DNA from: an uncultured Verrucomicrobiae bacterium
GTDB lineage: Bacteria; Verrucomicrobiota; Verrucomicrobiia; Limisphaerales; AAA164-E04
Assembly: GCA_951813855.1 (NCBI GenBank)
Contig: OX638380.1
Location: 574,876-638,875, forward strand
Length of the DNA: 64,000 nucleotides
Reading direction: 5' to 3'
Shown: piece after piece, positions 8,174 to 18,110 of the stretch
How positions within the stretch are numbered: position 1 is the first letter of the stretch
How the letters are laid out: the number at the start of each line of letters is the position of its first letter
Translations under genes and position numbers: made by a program
The notes under the pieces: generated by a model
What the model saw: only the letters and a program-made list of their open reading frames with translations
What the model was told of the DNA's origin: nothing
Database searches by the model: none

Positions 8174-9517
8174 TCAGATCACTTCCGTCCGCCCGGGACG
8201 GGCGATGGGAGCCACCGGCAAGGACATATCCCAGTCCAATTCGTCCGGCACCAGTTTTTCCTGGGAGTTCATGGCTTCCTCCCAAGTGACTTCCTGTCCC
8301 GTATAGGCGGCCATGCGGCCCATGATACCCATCATGCAACTGGTCACCATGCGGTCGCCGTCGTTGATCGGTTCGCCCTTGCGGATAGAGGCCATCAATT
8401 CGTCGTGCTCGATCTGGTACATGTCCCGCTTTTCGCCTCGATAACGCCAGTCGTTGTCGCCCTGAATGGTCACGTCGCGCCACCCGTTGATGTGCCCCAT
8501 GCCCTTGGAGCCGTAGATGAAATCGCTGTTCTCGTTGTAGCATCCGGAAATCTGACGGCTGCCGAGATGCGTGCGCATCCCGTTGGCGTACTCGTAAACC
8601 ACCGAAAAATGATCGAAGATATTGCCGCCGTTGGCCGGAATCTGGCGACCGCCGTTAGCCACGGCTTTGATCGGCATCTCCTCCTTCATCGCCCAAGCGA
8701 TTTTGTCGACGCTGTGAATGGCCTGCTCCATGATGCTGTCGCCGCTCAGCCACACGAAATTTTGCCAAAATCTCAACTGCCACTCCATGTCGGACTCGCC
8801 GGGCCGCCGCTGAGTTTCCGGTACGATGGGATTAACGGGACCGGTATAGTAAGTGGCGTAAATCGAGCGAATATCTCCGATCTGGCCGTCATGAATGCGC
8901 TGGTACAATTCCCGCCGGGCCAAGTCGTAACGCCAGCAAAAACCGGCCACGATCGCCAATCGCTTCCGCTTGGCTTCGGCCACCGAAGCCATCACCGATC
9001 GTAACCCCGGCGCATCGGTAGCCATCGGTTTTTCGCAAAAGACATGGGCGCCAGAGTCGATGGCGGCCTTGATGTGTTGGGGGCGGAACGACGGCGGAGT
9101 CGTCAGGATCACCAGGTCCACTCCGCTCTCGATCACTTTCCGGTAGGCGTCCAATCCCAGGAATTGCGTCGAATCGTCCACGTCGATCTTCTCGGCCAGG
9201 GATTTTCCGTCCAGACTGCTCTTGGCCCGTTGCAGACTCTTGAGGCTGCCCTCCAGGCGATGCGGAAACACGTCGCCCATCGCGGTCAGCCGAACGTTAT
9301 GGTCGGCGCTCAAAGCCTGCCGGGCCGCTCCGGACCCGCGCCCCCCGCAGCCAATCAGCCCCACTCTGACCGTCCCGGAATCCAGTTGGCCTGTTGCCGA
9401 ATGACGCAGCCCGAGATACGGAGCGGCTACCCCGCCGAGAACCGCCGTGGAAGACGACTGGAGAAAACGCCGTCGGGTAGTGGCAGGAGGCGTCGAATTA
9501 GAATCGTGCTCGTTCAT
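8174..9517 (-). CDS. Gfo/Idh/MocA-family oxidoreductase, Tat-exported
   Basis: An NAD(P)-dependent oxidoreductase of 447 residues from the ATG at 9517. The Tat leader is TTRRRFLQSSSTAVLGG. The Rossmann motif VGLIGCGGRGS is at about 52-62, and the catalytic Lys lies in the conserved FCEKPMA. This family acts on sugars, inositols or their derivatives; secreted members are expanded in Verrucomicrobia and Planctomycetes and often sit beside sulfatases. The frame extends upstream to 9622, but the added residues lack family similarity and precede the Tat motif by too much. It is the first gene of a probable unit with the sulfatase (6-base gap) and possibly the response regulator. Confidence 0.93.
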   Translation of the reverse strand: MNEHDSNSTPPATTRRRFLQSSSTAVLGGVAAPYLGLRHSATGQLDSGTVRVGLIGCGGRGSGAARQALSADHNVRLTAMGDVFPHRLEGSLKSLQRAKSSLDGKSLAEKIDVDDSTQFLGLDAYRKVIESGVDLVILTTPPSFRPQHIKAAIDSGAHVFCEKPMATDAPGLRSVMASVAEAKRKRLAIVAGFCWRYDLARRELYQRIHDGQIGDIRSIYATYYTGPVNPIVPETQRRPGESDMEWQLRFWQNFVWLSGDSIMEQAIHSVDKIAWAMKEEMPIKAVANGGRQIPANGGNIFDHFSVVYEYANGMRTHLGSRQISGCYNENSDFIYGSKGMGHINGWRDVTIQGDNDWRYRGEKRDMYQIEHDELMASIRKGEPINDGDRMVTSCMMGIMGRMAAYTGQEVTWEEAMNSQEKLVPDELDWDMSLPVAPIARPGRTEVI

Positions 9518-10150
9518 AGGCTGTCTGGTCGTGTTTCTATGGCCAATCACCCCGACTTTCAAGCGTTTAAAACCCGGCGTCAACCTGGCGAGTTCAGCAC
9601 CCGGTCGAACGGAGCGCAACACGAGTTGGGTGGTCGCCGAATGACCGCGTCCGGCTGAAACTCAGGATTCGCCGAAATAGCAACTAAAGCGGCCGATATT
9701 CGATCACGCCCGGGGAACGGACTAAAACATCGGATAGTCGTGATCGATCCCGATTCGCTCACCGCATTTCGGCCGGAAGCAACAACGCACCCTGGATTCT
9801 GTCGCTTCCCGTCCCGGCGCTGTTCGATCTCATCCAAGGGCCACTGGTGACGGTAGGCAGTAACCCGTCCGGAATTTTCCGGATTCGATTCGGCGTATCG
9901 CGAATGTGGCTCCGAACAGTGATTCAAACTTCGACCGGGATACCGAGATCATTCTGAGGATTGGGTTCGTGACCAAGCCAACCATGCCGCCACTCTTTGC
10001 GAGCGTCGCGTTTCGAGAGATTATCCAACGTTCTTTCCAGCCGAGTTGCAGAAACGAAAACCACCGGACGCCGACGCGCCGTTGGATCAACCTAACAATA
10101 AAGGGTCGATGATCCATCAAAGGCGGTTACGAAGGTCCCGGTTAAGAAAA
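9518..10150. other. Intergenic region without recognised gene
   Basis: The short open frames here have no recognisable domain, no good start context and unlikely composition. It presumably holds the promoter of the minus-strand oxidoreductase unit near 9520-9650. I see no RNA gene or insertion-sequence end in it. Confidence 0.5.
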
Positions 10151-11044
10151 TCATTTCTCTACGACCTGAAAAAAGCGATCGAGCGCTCCGGGCTTCATCC
10201 GGCTTTCCCAATACAGGTGTCCTGCTCGTTCCACCAGGGCCTCGGGTTCCAATTCCCAATGGAGAAAGTCGCTCGTCGAACGTATCGCGAACCGTGACGC
10301 ATCGGCAGTCTCAAAAGGCGCCCCGCTTTCTCGGCGAATCGAAATCGTCATTGCGCCGTCCTGTAGCACGGGAGGTAACAATATCAATCGTTTTTCGGGT
10401 GCCGGTTCATCGTCGTTTCGGATCACTCCCTGCGCCGAACCAATCGAGAGCCGGTCATTTCCGTTAATCAGGCGCAGATCTACCGTAAACGTCTCGTCGA
10501 ATTCCGGCACTTTATCGCCCTTGACGGCCACTATTAACGTCTTTTCGGTTTCTCCGGGAGAGAATCCTGCGAACCACATATAGCCATTCAAAACCACCGT
10601 TCGATCTAACGTGGTAGCAAAATCCGTCACTTCGCGCCAAGCTACCGGTAATTCATCCGGCCCGGTATACCATTGTCCCCAGGCGACAGCGGTACCGTCA
10701 GCTTGGTAGGCCACCCTATGCCAGTCTCTCCCGCGGCAATAGCCGTTACCCCGTTCAGACCCTTCGGCACCTCGGTTTGCCCCTATTCGTTGTGCCCCCG
10801 GGCGACGACCGTACCGTCGGCTTTCAGAGCCACCGTATGCCAGTTTCCCGTAGCGATAGCCGTTACCTCGTTCAGTCCCGCCGGTACATCCGTCTGACCA
10901 TACCAATTGTCCCTCCAAACGGTGACGGTACCGTTTGCTTTCAAAGCCACCACATGCCGGTTTCCCAAAGCGATGGCCGTTACTCCCCTTAAACCCTTCG
11001 GCGCCTCGATCTCATTGCTATTATTCCACCCCCATCCGGGTAAG
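10151..11044 (-). pseudogene. Truncated RCC1-repeat / Calx-beta extracellular protein
   Basis: On the minus strand the sequence starts abruptly in RCC1 repeats: APKGLRGVTAIALGNRHVVA, then LKANGTVTVW, then DVPAGLNEVTAIATGNWHTV and LKADGTVVARGHNE. An in-frame TAG at 10783-10785 follows, where a Trp or other codon is expected, and the same frame continues as GQTEVPKGLNGVTAIAAGE. A frameshift near 10740 then moves to the frame WHRVAYQADGTAVAWGQWY, a Calx-beta domain (VPEFDETFTVDLRLINGND) and a C-terminal module ending FFQVVEK. Proteins of this build are large cell-surface or secreted products in Verrucomicrobia. The N-terminus is missing: the coding match ends at about 11044, next to IS30-type sequence. 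Confidence 0.75.
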
Positions 11045-11091
11045 TAGTGTCAAGTCCAAAAGTCAAAATCCATAGTTGATTTTTTTTAAAA

Positions 11092-11124
11092 CCCCCCGTG
11101 CCACTCCGAAATGCGACACAAGCT
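11092..11124. repeat. Putative IS30-type left terminal inverted repeat
   Basis: The reverse complement of 11105-11124 is identical over 20 bases to 15351-15370 (core GTGTCGCATTTCGGA), and the match continues imperfectly for another dozen bases. The two copies face each other as terminal inverted repeats should. This one lies 88 bases before the start of the IS30 transposase gene, where the left end is expected. Confidence 0.5.
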
Positions 11125-11211
11125 AAAGAGTTGAAGAGAAAAGAATGAAAGAGACTTGCGAATAGAGCCAGGTGATGTTGACTATCTCCTTGAATCACCA
11201 AATGGATAGTC

Positions 11212-12174
11212 ATGAGCCAAAGCTTTCATCACCTGACTCAAGATCAACGTTCGCAGCTTTACTCGCTTAAGTCAATGGGGCACACCGTGATTGAGATAGC
11301 GAATCATCTGGGGTATCATCGTTCGACGATCTATCGCGAGGTCCAACGGAACATCGGCGGGAGAGGTGATCGAAATCGGCAGGCGCAACAGAAAGCGTCG
11401 GAACGGCGCCAGAAGGCCTCGGCGACGCCCCGGAAAATGACCTCAGAGAAATGGCAACGAGTCAGAGATCTGTTGTCGCAGGAGTGGAGTCCCGAGCAGA
11501 TTGCGGGGAGGGGACAGCGACAGGGCGAAAGCCTTCCGGGTCGAGAATGGATCTATCGCTATGTTCGCCAAGATCGTCGAGAGGGCGGTCAGTTGTATCG
11601 GCATTTGCGACGGCGAGGCAAGAAGCCCAACTGGAAAGGGGGCGACACTCGGGTCACGGACATATTCCCGGGCGCCAAGACATATCACTCCGGCCTGAGG
11701 TCGTGGAACAAAAGGAACGATTGGGTGATTTAGAGATCGACACGATAGTCAGTTCTCACAACAGCGAATCGTTGGTATCCTTGGAATCGGGCCACGAAGT
11801 ATCTGTTTTTAGGGTTGGTTTGGTCCCGCACAGCCGATCAAGTCACTGAGGCCGTGAGGGCGCAGCTGGAGCATCAAAGTGATTGGGTGCGAACGATAAC
11901 CGCGGATAACGGCAAGGAATTTGCGGGGCATCGAGTCCTCTCTCAAGCGTTGGACGCGGCGATTTACTTCGCCCGCCCCTATCATTCATGGGAACGAGGC
12001 CTCAATGAGCATGTCAACGATCTGATCAGGAAGTACTTTCCGAAAGGGACTGACTTTCGCGGGGTTACTCCCGAACAGGTAAAGGAGGTAGAGAGACGAA
12101 TCAATAATCGACCGCGCAAGGGGTTGAATTATCGGACCCCGCAAGAAGCCTTTCTGACGGCTAGAAAACAATAA
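11212..12174 (+). pseudogene. IS30-family transposase, frameshifted
   Basis: Three consecutive frames make up one IS30 transposase of about 320 residues. Frame one (11212 to about 11640) holds the N-terminal helix-turn-helix part, LTQDQRSQLYSLKSMGHTVI and LGYHRSTIYREVQRN, then WSPEQIAGR. Frame two (about 11640-11785) holds GRHSGRGHIPGRQDISLRPE and the first catalytic Asp in LGDLEIDTIV. Frame three (about 11785-12174) holds RATKYLFLGLVWSRTADQV, the second Asp in TITADNGKEF and the Glu in HSWERGLNEHVN. All DDE residues are present but split by two frameshifts, so it should be inactive. It abuts the truncated RCC1 gene. Confidence 0.88.
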
Positions 12175-12997
12175 CCACCAGATAGAACACGGTTCAATCT
12201 ACTAGCCCGCATATCTCACCAGATATTGCGTATGGCGTCATTGATCACCCAAAATGCTGATTATTACTGGCTAACGACCCCAAAATTAAAATGACGGCAA
12301 AAAACACACTGTCATTAGTGAATTTTGTTCTTTTTTGTTTGGTTGAGTCGCATTTCTGAGATTTTTGAAATAAAAGTCAGAATAATCGCGATTCAGGTAT
12401 CTCATTTTCGACGGCGATCTGCAACGATTGGATTCGATAGTGACCTGATTCTTGCCAATCAAGGTTTTTTGGCTTTCAAACCCATGTTTTCCGACTTTGA
12501 ACTGGTTGCTTTTTAAGGCTGTTAACATTTCGGTTTATCTCGGCCCTCATCACTCCCGGGCCTCGGCTTATTCCTGGCTCCGTGCTCACTGGTTCCTGTC
12601 CCAATTTACCGCTTACGAAAAAAATGATTTTTTTTGTAACATATTTGTATTTCCGGTGTCTCTAGTGTCGTGAGCGTACCATCAACTGGAATGACAATTC
12701 AGAGATTCGGTTTATATTGCTACAAACGGCCCCCAGCTTTTCTCAATGGAGTTGAGTTGCCAGCGACCCAGTGACAAAACTCACCAACAAGACCAATACT
12801 ATATCCATCCTGGGATATTTGTTTCATATCATTACTTTGGCCTCGGTTGATTTGGGGGTGCGTGGCGGCTTTTCCCCGCTTGGGGAAGACGGGATTCGAC
12901 AGAACTCGGCACGGTGCCAAGAGCCAAATTGGTTCGTGATCGGCCACCGAGTTCAACTTGGAAGGCAATCAGAGAAAAGCGTGGCATGGGAGCGCAG
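12175..12997. other. AT-rich spacer between two transposase genes
   Basis: No convincing gene. The first part is AT-rich with no recognisable protein. A short match to the IS30 end core (GTCGCATTTC at 12348-12357) is too short to call. The left end of the IS1380 element must lie in this stretch, but I could not place its inverted repeat. Confidence 0.4.
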
Positions 12998-14429
12998 ATG
13001 AAAACAGCTCGACGGGACTATCAGATGAAACTGGGGCACCTCGGGAATCGTGAGGTGGTGGCAAATTTCAAGGGCGGCATCATGACCTCCGACAGTGGAA
13101 CCCTGTTACTTCGGGAGGCCAATGATATGTTCCGGATCACCCACCGCCTGGCCCAGTGTTTTGTCGATCATCGGGATTCGATTCGAACGGAACATTCCAC
13201 AGAAACCCTGATCGCGCAACGGGTTTTCGGGATCGCCTTGGGTTACGAGGACGTGAACGATCACAACGATTTGCGTAAAGACAGCGCCCTGGCTCTGGCA
13301 CTCAATCTGTTAGACATCACCGGTGCCGACCGGTCTCGCGAACGAGACCGAGGCAATCCCTTAGCGGGATCCAGCACTCTCAATCGCATGGAATTGGGTG
13401 ATTCCGAGTCTGAAGGCAAGGACCGCTACAAGAAAATCGTGGCGGATACCGCACGAATCGATGCCTTGATCGTCGCTCTGTTTTTGGAACAATTCGAGCA
13501 GGCTCCCGAAACCATCATCCTGGATTTGGACACGACCGACGATCTGCTGCACGGCAATCAAGAGGGCAAGCATTATCACGGCCATTATCAGGCTCATTGT
13601 TATTTGCCGCTTTACATCACCTGCGGTCAAGACGTGCTGTGTTGCCGGTTGCGCCCGTCGCATCTTTCGGCGGCCGACGGGGTGGTGGAAGAATTGGAAC
13701 GGATCGTGGATCAGATCCGGAAGCGTTGGCCGAAGACCACGATCATCGTGCGGGGCGACGGGGCGTTTTCCACGGATGAAATCATGTCTTGGTGTGAAGC
13801 GAATCAACTCAAATATGTCTTCGGCTTGGCGAAAAACAAACGCTTGTTGGCTCAGATTGAATCTCAGCTGGCTCAAGCGAAAAAAAACTCCCAAGCCACC
13901 GGGTGAAAGGGCTCGAGTCTTCCGGCGCTTCACCTATCGCACTCTCCGATCATGGAGCGGTAGCCGACAGGTAATCGGGAAGGCGGAATGGTTGCCCGAA
14001 GGGCCCAATCCTCGCTTCGTGGTGACCAATCTGAATCCCCAGGAATATTCGCCGCAAGAATTGTACGAGGAGGTATATTGCGCCCGAGGCGACATGGAAA
14101 ATCGCATCAAAGAAATGCAACTGGATTTATTTGCCGATCGCACGTCGACGGCATACCTGCGGTCAAACCAGTTGCGCCTGTATTTTTCGGTGTTCGCTAG
14201 TATCTTGATGCGGATCATCAAGAAATATGGATTGACAGGCACCCCCTTGGAAACCGCTACTAGTGGCACCATTCGAACTCAATTATTCAAAATCGCCGGG
14301 GTCGTCAAAGTAAGTGTTCGCAAATATTGGATGACGATTTCATCAATATATCCGCGCCAAAAACTTTTCTGCACGATAGTCAAAAATCTCAAGGTTGCGT
14401 TCAGAGAACGACAGCGCGCTTTGTCCTAA
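12998..14429 (+). pseudogene. IS1380-family transposase, frameshifted at an A-run
   Basis: The first frame, from the ATG at 12998, reads LGHLGNREVVANFKGGIMTS and DSGTLLLRE, then catalytic blocks TIILDLDTTDDLLHG (with HGHYQAHCYLPLYI following) and TIIVRGDGAFSTDEI, and stops at 13906. The rest continues in another frame: GERARVFRRFTYRTLRSWS, YCARGDMENRIKEMQLDLFA and LRSNQLRLYFSVFASILM, which is the usual IS1380 C-terminus, ending at 14429. The switch falls at an eight-A run (about 13880-13887); removing one A restores a single frame. IS1380 elements are not known to use programmed frameshifting, so this is most simply a disabling insertion of one base. Confidence 0.88.
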
Positions 14430-14958
14430 ATAAACGAAACGAAACCTCTTCGATTCTAGTCGCCCGGCATCGAAAACGGGAGAGGTGTGTTCCACTTTTT
14501 GGATCGCTAGGTCGAAACCGGTAAACAAGACTGGATTTCGACAAAATTAGGTATAAAAACCCCCGTTTGATCTCAACAATCATCAGCTAACAAGTTCTAA
14601 GCAGTAAAAAGAGTAGATCCGACGACACCAAGCCATTAAATTTTTATGCTTTAGGGGCTGGTGAGATTTGCGGGCTAGCCGTTATCGGCCCGTCCGGAAT
14701 AATTCCAGATCTTTGGATGCCTGGCTGCCGTTGGTGGTTAAGATCGGAGGGTGCTGCCCATTGAACCCCTTCCCCGATCGCGGGGGGTGGTTTAGAAACC
14801 TAGGACTGTTTCAGCACTCGATCTCCCTCTGTAGTCTTTTATTGGCCGATCTGGACCCTCAGGATGACGATTGATTTAACTTTCTTCAAAAAACTGCTTG
14901 GAAAAGAAAAATCGACTAGTCGTCTTGATAGAGGGATGACGATCTTGGTAAGAGAGTT

Positions 14959-15078
14959 TTATCCTCTGAGGAAGTCATTCCAGTCCTTGGCTCCATCCGG
15001 TCTCAGGCCTTGGGCGTTCGGGGGGGAGGTCACCAGAACGATCCGCAGCCGGTCACCCGATTTCGCGTTCTTACCGGA
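14959..15078 (-). pseudogene. Toprim-gene remnant, C-terminal end
   Basis: The minus strand from about 15078 to a TAA at 14959 reads AKSGDRLRIVLVTSPPNAQG and LRPDGAKDWNDFLRG. This matches the C-terminal end of DUF3991/Toprim proteins and the relics at 2086 and 40021 (PNA(R/Q)-R-L-(K/R)-P with a KDWND end). The upstream part of the gene is lost or unreadable. The rest of 14430-15290 has no recognisable gene. Confidence 0.6.
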
Positions 15079-15292
15079 CGGGCGGCGAGGTCCTGATCGT
15101 CGGCGACGGCCCCGGGTTCAATTTTAAGTTGCTTGGGAAGAATGGTGCCCTGGTCACAGGTTTGGGCACTTCTGATGGAAAGCGATTTCATATGATTCGA
15201 TTGAGGCATAGGGGAAGGATGAATTAGATCTTGGAAACTAAAATAGAAAAGGTAAAAAAGGTGAGGTACAGAGGTAGCTATCATTTGGGGAA

Positions 15293-15427
15293 TCAAACAG
15301 CTCGAAAAAACTTTTCGATAATTGCTCTTCCCCCTTCCTCTGGAAGGGGGAGCTTGTGTCGCATTTCGGAATGGAACTGGGGTTGTTCAAATTCTTCTTT
15401 TTGTTTTATTAATTCTTCAATATCCAT
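15293..15427 (-). CDS. Small ORF coupled to the potassium channel gene
   Basis: A 44-residue frame beginning MDIEELIKQKEEFEQPQF and ending AIIEKFFRAV. It starts 16 bases downstream of the channel stop codon and has a strong ribosome-binding site GGAGAGGAATG just before the ATG at 15427. Its middle (HSEMRHKL) coincides with the putative IS30 end at 15351-15382, so it may be the 5' part of a former gene whose remainder was replaced by insertion-sequence sequence. No domain is recognised. Whether it is translated into something functional is open. Confidence 0.4.
   Translation of the reverse strand: MDIEELIKQKEEFEQPQFHSEMRHKLPLPEEGGRAIIEKFFRAV
15351..15382. repeat. Putative IS30-type right terminal inverted repeat
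   Basis: Inverted partner of 11092-11124, identical over the 20 bases nearest the inside and imperfect further out. If both ends belong to one element, it would span about 4.3 kb, with the IS1380 copy and Toprim remnant lying inside it. It could instead be the end of a separate lost IS30 copy. Confidence 0.45.
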
Positions 15428-15443
15428 AATCATTCCTCTCCGG

Positions 15444-16280
15444 TTAGAGTTCCGATTCCGGAGGCGACGGTGCCGGAAAGTTCGTGTTCCCGTTCCGATC
15501 CAACTGCCTGGCGACGTCGAACATTACCTTGGTCATAATGCCGCTGAATGCGCCGAACAACCCGATGCCGAAAACCATCGCAGCCACCGCTCCCAGTTTA
15601 CCCACAACGGTTTCAGGGTAAATATCGCCGTAACCCACGGTCGTCAATGTCGCTACCGACCACCACATGGCATGCAGCACCGATTCGAACTTGTCCGGCT
15701 GGGCGGTACGTTCGGCGAAATAAACGAAAATCGAAGAAACATAGATCATCATGGCCGCGCCGCCACAGGAAATAAGCAATTCGACTTTCAGATCCGACAG
15801 CGATTTGCTCAAGGCGTGCGCGGTGTCTCCGACCTTGCCGAATTTCGCGATCCGGAAGACGCGCACCAACCGGAAAGTCCGCAACACTTGTGAGCCTTCG
15901 GGCACGCCAGGAACGAACATGATCACATAAAACGGAGCGATTGCGACAAAATCCACGATGCCCCACCCGGAAAATACGTAACGCCAATTGGCTGCGAGGC
16001 GCAGCACATACTCAACCGAAAACAGCACCGCGATAATAAACTCCGCGATCCGCAGCGTGGTTTGAAAGTCCGGCGATAAGTCGGACAAGGTTTCCAAGGA
16101 AAGAATTATCGCGGAGAGGAAGATTAGGGCAAGGGACAACGCCTCGACCAGCCTCGGACGCCGGTTTAAAATCAAAGCGGCCCAAGATTCCGGGTTTCCG
16201 TTCGCGGCGGCCGAGTCCTTGTTTGCGGCCCGTCGAAGTGGCCGGTGCGGCGTGGGTTGCGATTGAGTTTTGGGGGACAT
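15444..16280 (-). CDS. Voltage-gated potassium channel (six-TM, Kv-like)
   Basis: A 278-residue inner-membrane ion channel. Hydrophobic segments S1-S6 are visible: SLALILFL-type S1, an S2 around LRIAEFIIAVLFSVEYVLRL, S3 at GIVDFVAIAPFYVIM, and a charged voltage sensor S4 reading LRTFRLVRVFRIAKFGK with Arg or Lys at about every third residue. The pore carries the potassium selectivity filter TLTTVGYGD before S6 (GKLGAVAAMVFGIGLFGAF). The N-terminal 35 residues and C-terminal tail are polar and cytoplasmic; no RCK domain is fused. It is an intact gene inside a region otherwise full of broken transposases. A 44-residue ORF follows closely on the same strand. Confidence 0.95.
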   Translation of the reverse strand: MSPKTQSQPTPHRPLRRAANKDSAAANGNPESWAALILNRRPRLVEALSLALIFLSAIILSLETLSDLSPDFQTTLRIAEFIIAVLFSVEYVLRLAANWRYVFSGWGIVDFVAIAPFYVIMFVPGVPEGSQVLRTFRLVRVFRIAKFGKVGDTAHALSKSLSDLKVELLISCGGAAMMIYVSSIFVYFAERTAQPDKFESVLHAMWWSVATLTTVGYGDIYPETVVGKLGAVAAMVFGIGLFGAFSGIMTKVMFDVARQLDRNGNTNFPAPSPPESEL

Positions 16281-16326
16281 GGTTTTATTTGTTACTTTCC
16301 TCCGAGATCAACATTTTTGTCATTAA

Positions 16327-16915
16327 GTAAGATTGAGTCCCAAGTAGTGGTGTAACTAACCCTTCGGCAGAGCAGCTCGGTTCGGACTCCTCGGCAGAAT
16401 CTGGATCACCACGATTGCCACCCCGACTCGTGTCGGGATTTCGGGGCATTATGTCGAAATCCGGACTAGGGACAAGACATTTTATCGGGAGCCCCAAATA
16501 TGTTTTGCGGGTGTCACGCGTGACGACCTGCGGTCGAAGCACTCGTTCCGTTCGGGGCTCGCCTACGGCCCTTGGTACCGAATTTCCTGGGATGAGTCGA
16601 GCAAGGGACTCGGAAGGGATCAGGAGAGCTGTTCCGGGGCTCTTCGCCTGCGATCTGGCGGGATAAACCAACTCCAGATCGCATCGTGCCCGAGAGGAGT
16701 CACTTCGGTGCGTGGCGGTGGCCAATTCCGCCACGCGTCCCTTGACGCTACTTGAAAAAAAACTACTTGGAAAAAAAAGTACCAGGAAACACGCCTTCCC
16801 AGGAAAGGAACCTGAGAGTGCGGACCATCTCAGCGCCTTTCCGATTAACGGAGCCACCCCCCGCTAGCGGCGAACGATCAAGCGCCGGCGACGATTTGTC
16901 GGATCGCCCCGGGAT
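16327..16915. repeat. Diverged repeat, copy 2 (with IS256-type transposase end)
   Basis: Partner of 1311-1892. Here the repeat runs directly into the intact IS256-type transposase gene (3' end at 16878), so the shared block is the flank downstream of that transposase and probably part of the element. The element's outer inverted repeats could not be fixed by eye. Confidence 0.75.
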
Positions 16916-18110
16916 CCAGGTAGTTTTTCTCGTTCTGCCACTGGCGATTTTGCTGCAGGAGCAAGGTGCCCACGAGGCGAAGGATCGAGTCGACGTCAGG
17001 AAAGACGCCGACGGCATCCGTGCGCCGTTTGATTTCCCGGTTGAGTCGTTCGATTGGATTGGTGCTGTGAAGTTGGTTCTGCCAGGCGAGGGGAAACTGC
17101 TGAGACGCCAAGACATCGTTTTGGGCTGGGATCATCGTTTCCGAGACCTGGGGATATTGAGCTGCCAATTGATCGGCTACCTGTTGCCAACGGCACGGGG
17201 ATTCGCTCGGTCGATGCGCCTCGGAGGGGGCGGGATTCGCCGGGGTTCCGGACGATTCCCGAGCGGTTTCGGGCTCGTCCGTTCGGAACGCGGATCGGAT
17301 CAGTTCGGCGACTCGGGTTTGATCGCTCCGGGGGACCTGCACCAGCAAATTCCGCATGAAATGCACTCGGCAACGTTGTCGCCGCGAAGGCATCACCGCA
17401 GCGATCGCGGCCTTGAGGCCTTCGTGTTCGTCGGAAATAATCAGCCGGACTGGTTTCAAACCGCGGTGCTGCAACGATCGGAGGAACTCAGACCAGCTTT
17501 GCCGGGATTCGCTGGAAACGACATCCAACCCCAACACCTCGCGGCGTCCTTCCGAATCGACTCCCAAGGCGATCAAGACGGCGACGGACCGGACGTGTCC
17601 GTCGAGGCGGACTTTCAAATAGGTGGCGTCGAGCCAGAGAAACATCCCGTCGCCCTTGATCGGGCGTTGGCGAAACTCTTGAACCCGTTGATCGAGTTCC
17701 CGGCAGATTCGGGACACTTGGCTGCGAGAGAGGTTCGGCGTTCCCAGCACTCCGGCAAGTCGCTTCATGCTTCGAGTGGAAACGCCCTGCACCCAAGCCT
17801 CCCGAACGACGCCGAGCAAGGTCTCTTCGACGAGACAGCGCCGTTTCAGGAACTGGGGAAAGTAGCTGCCCTTCCGGAGCTTGGGAATCAGTAATTCGAG
17901 GTAGCCGACGCAGGTTTTCCAGCCCCGTTTCCGGTAGCCGTTGCGTTGGTTGGATCGTTGGGAACGTCGCTGATGAGGCCGGGCGCCGATGAGAGTGGCC
18001 ACTTCCTCTTCCATGATCCAATTCAACGTGCAACTCATCAGTTCCCGAAGGAAATTGCCCGTCGGCAGCTTGACTTGCATTAGCCAAGCCGATAAAGTGT
18101 TGGTCGTCAT
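16878..18110 (-). CDS. IS256-family (mutator) transposase
   Basis: A complete 410-residue transposase. N-terminal part: LMSCTLNWIMEEEVATLIGA and RNGYRKRGWKTCVGYLELLI. The DDE triad appears as the Asp in FLWLDATYLKVR, the Asp in RLIISDEHEGLKAAI and the Glu in HSTNPIERLNREIKRR. VHFMRNLLVQVP lies between the last two. Length and motif spacing match IS256 members and there is no frameshift, so it could still be active; it is the only intact transposase gene between 10 kb and 21 kb. The shared flank at 16327 lies downstream of it. Nothing is recognised in 18111-18389 besides its upstream flank. Confidence 0.95.
   Translation of the reverse strand: MTTNTLSAWLMQVKLPTGNFLRELMSCTLNWIMEEEVATLIGARPHQRRSQRSNQRNGYRKRGWKTCVGYLELLIPKLRKGSYFPQFLKRRCLVEETLLGVVREAWVQGVSTRSMKRLAGVLGTPNLSRSQVSRICRELDQRVQEFRQRPIKGDGMFLWLDATYLKVRLDGHVRSVAVLIALGVDSEGRREVLGLDVVSSESRQSWSEFLRSLQHRGLKPVRLIISDEHEGLKAAIAAVMPSRRQRCRVHFMRNLLVQVPRSDQTRVAELIRSAFRTDEPETARESSGTPANPAPSEAHRPSESPCRWQQVADQLAAQYPQVSETMIPAQNDVLASQQFPLAWQNQLHSTNPIERLNREIKRRTDAVGVFPDVDSILRLVGTLLLQQNRQWQNEKNYLDPGAIRQIVAGA

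Noticed and set aside
12348..12357. IS30 end core 170 bases after the transposase
   Set aside because: Only ten bases match, which can occur by chance; the copy at 15351 is far better.
16285..16857. Minus-strand 190-residue frame in the repeat
   Set aside because: The second copy of the repeat (1311-1892) does not keep the frame open, so conservation is at DNA level and not of this protein.
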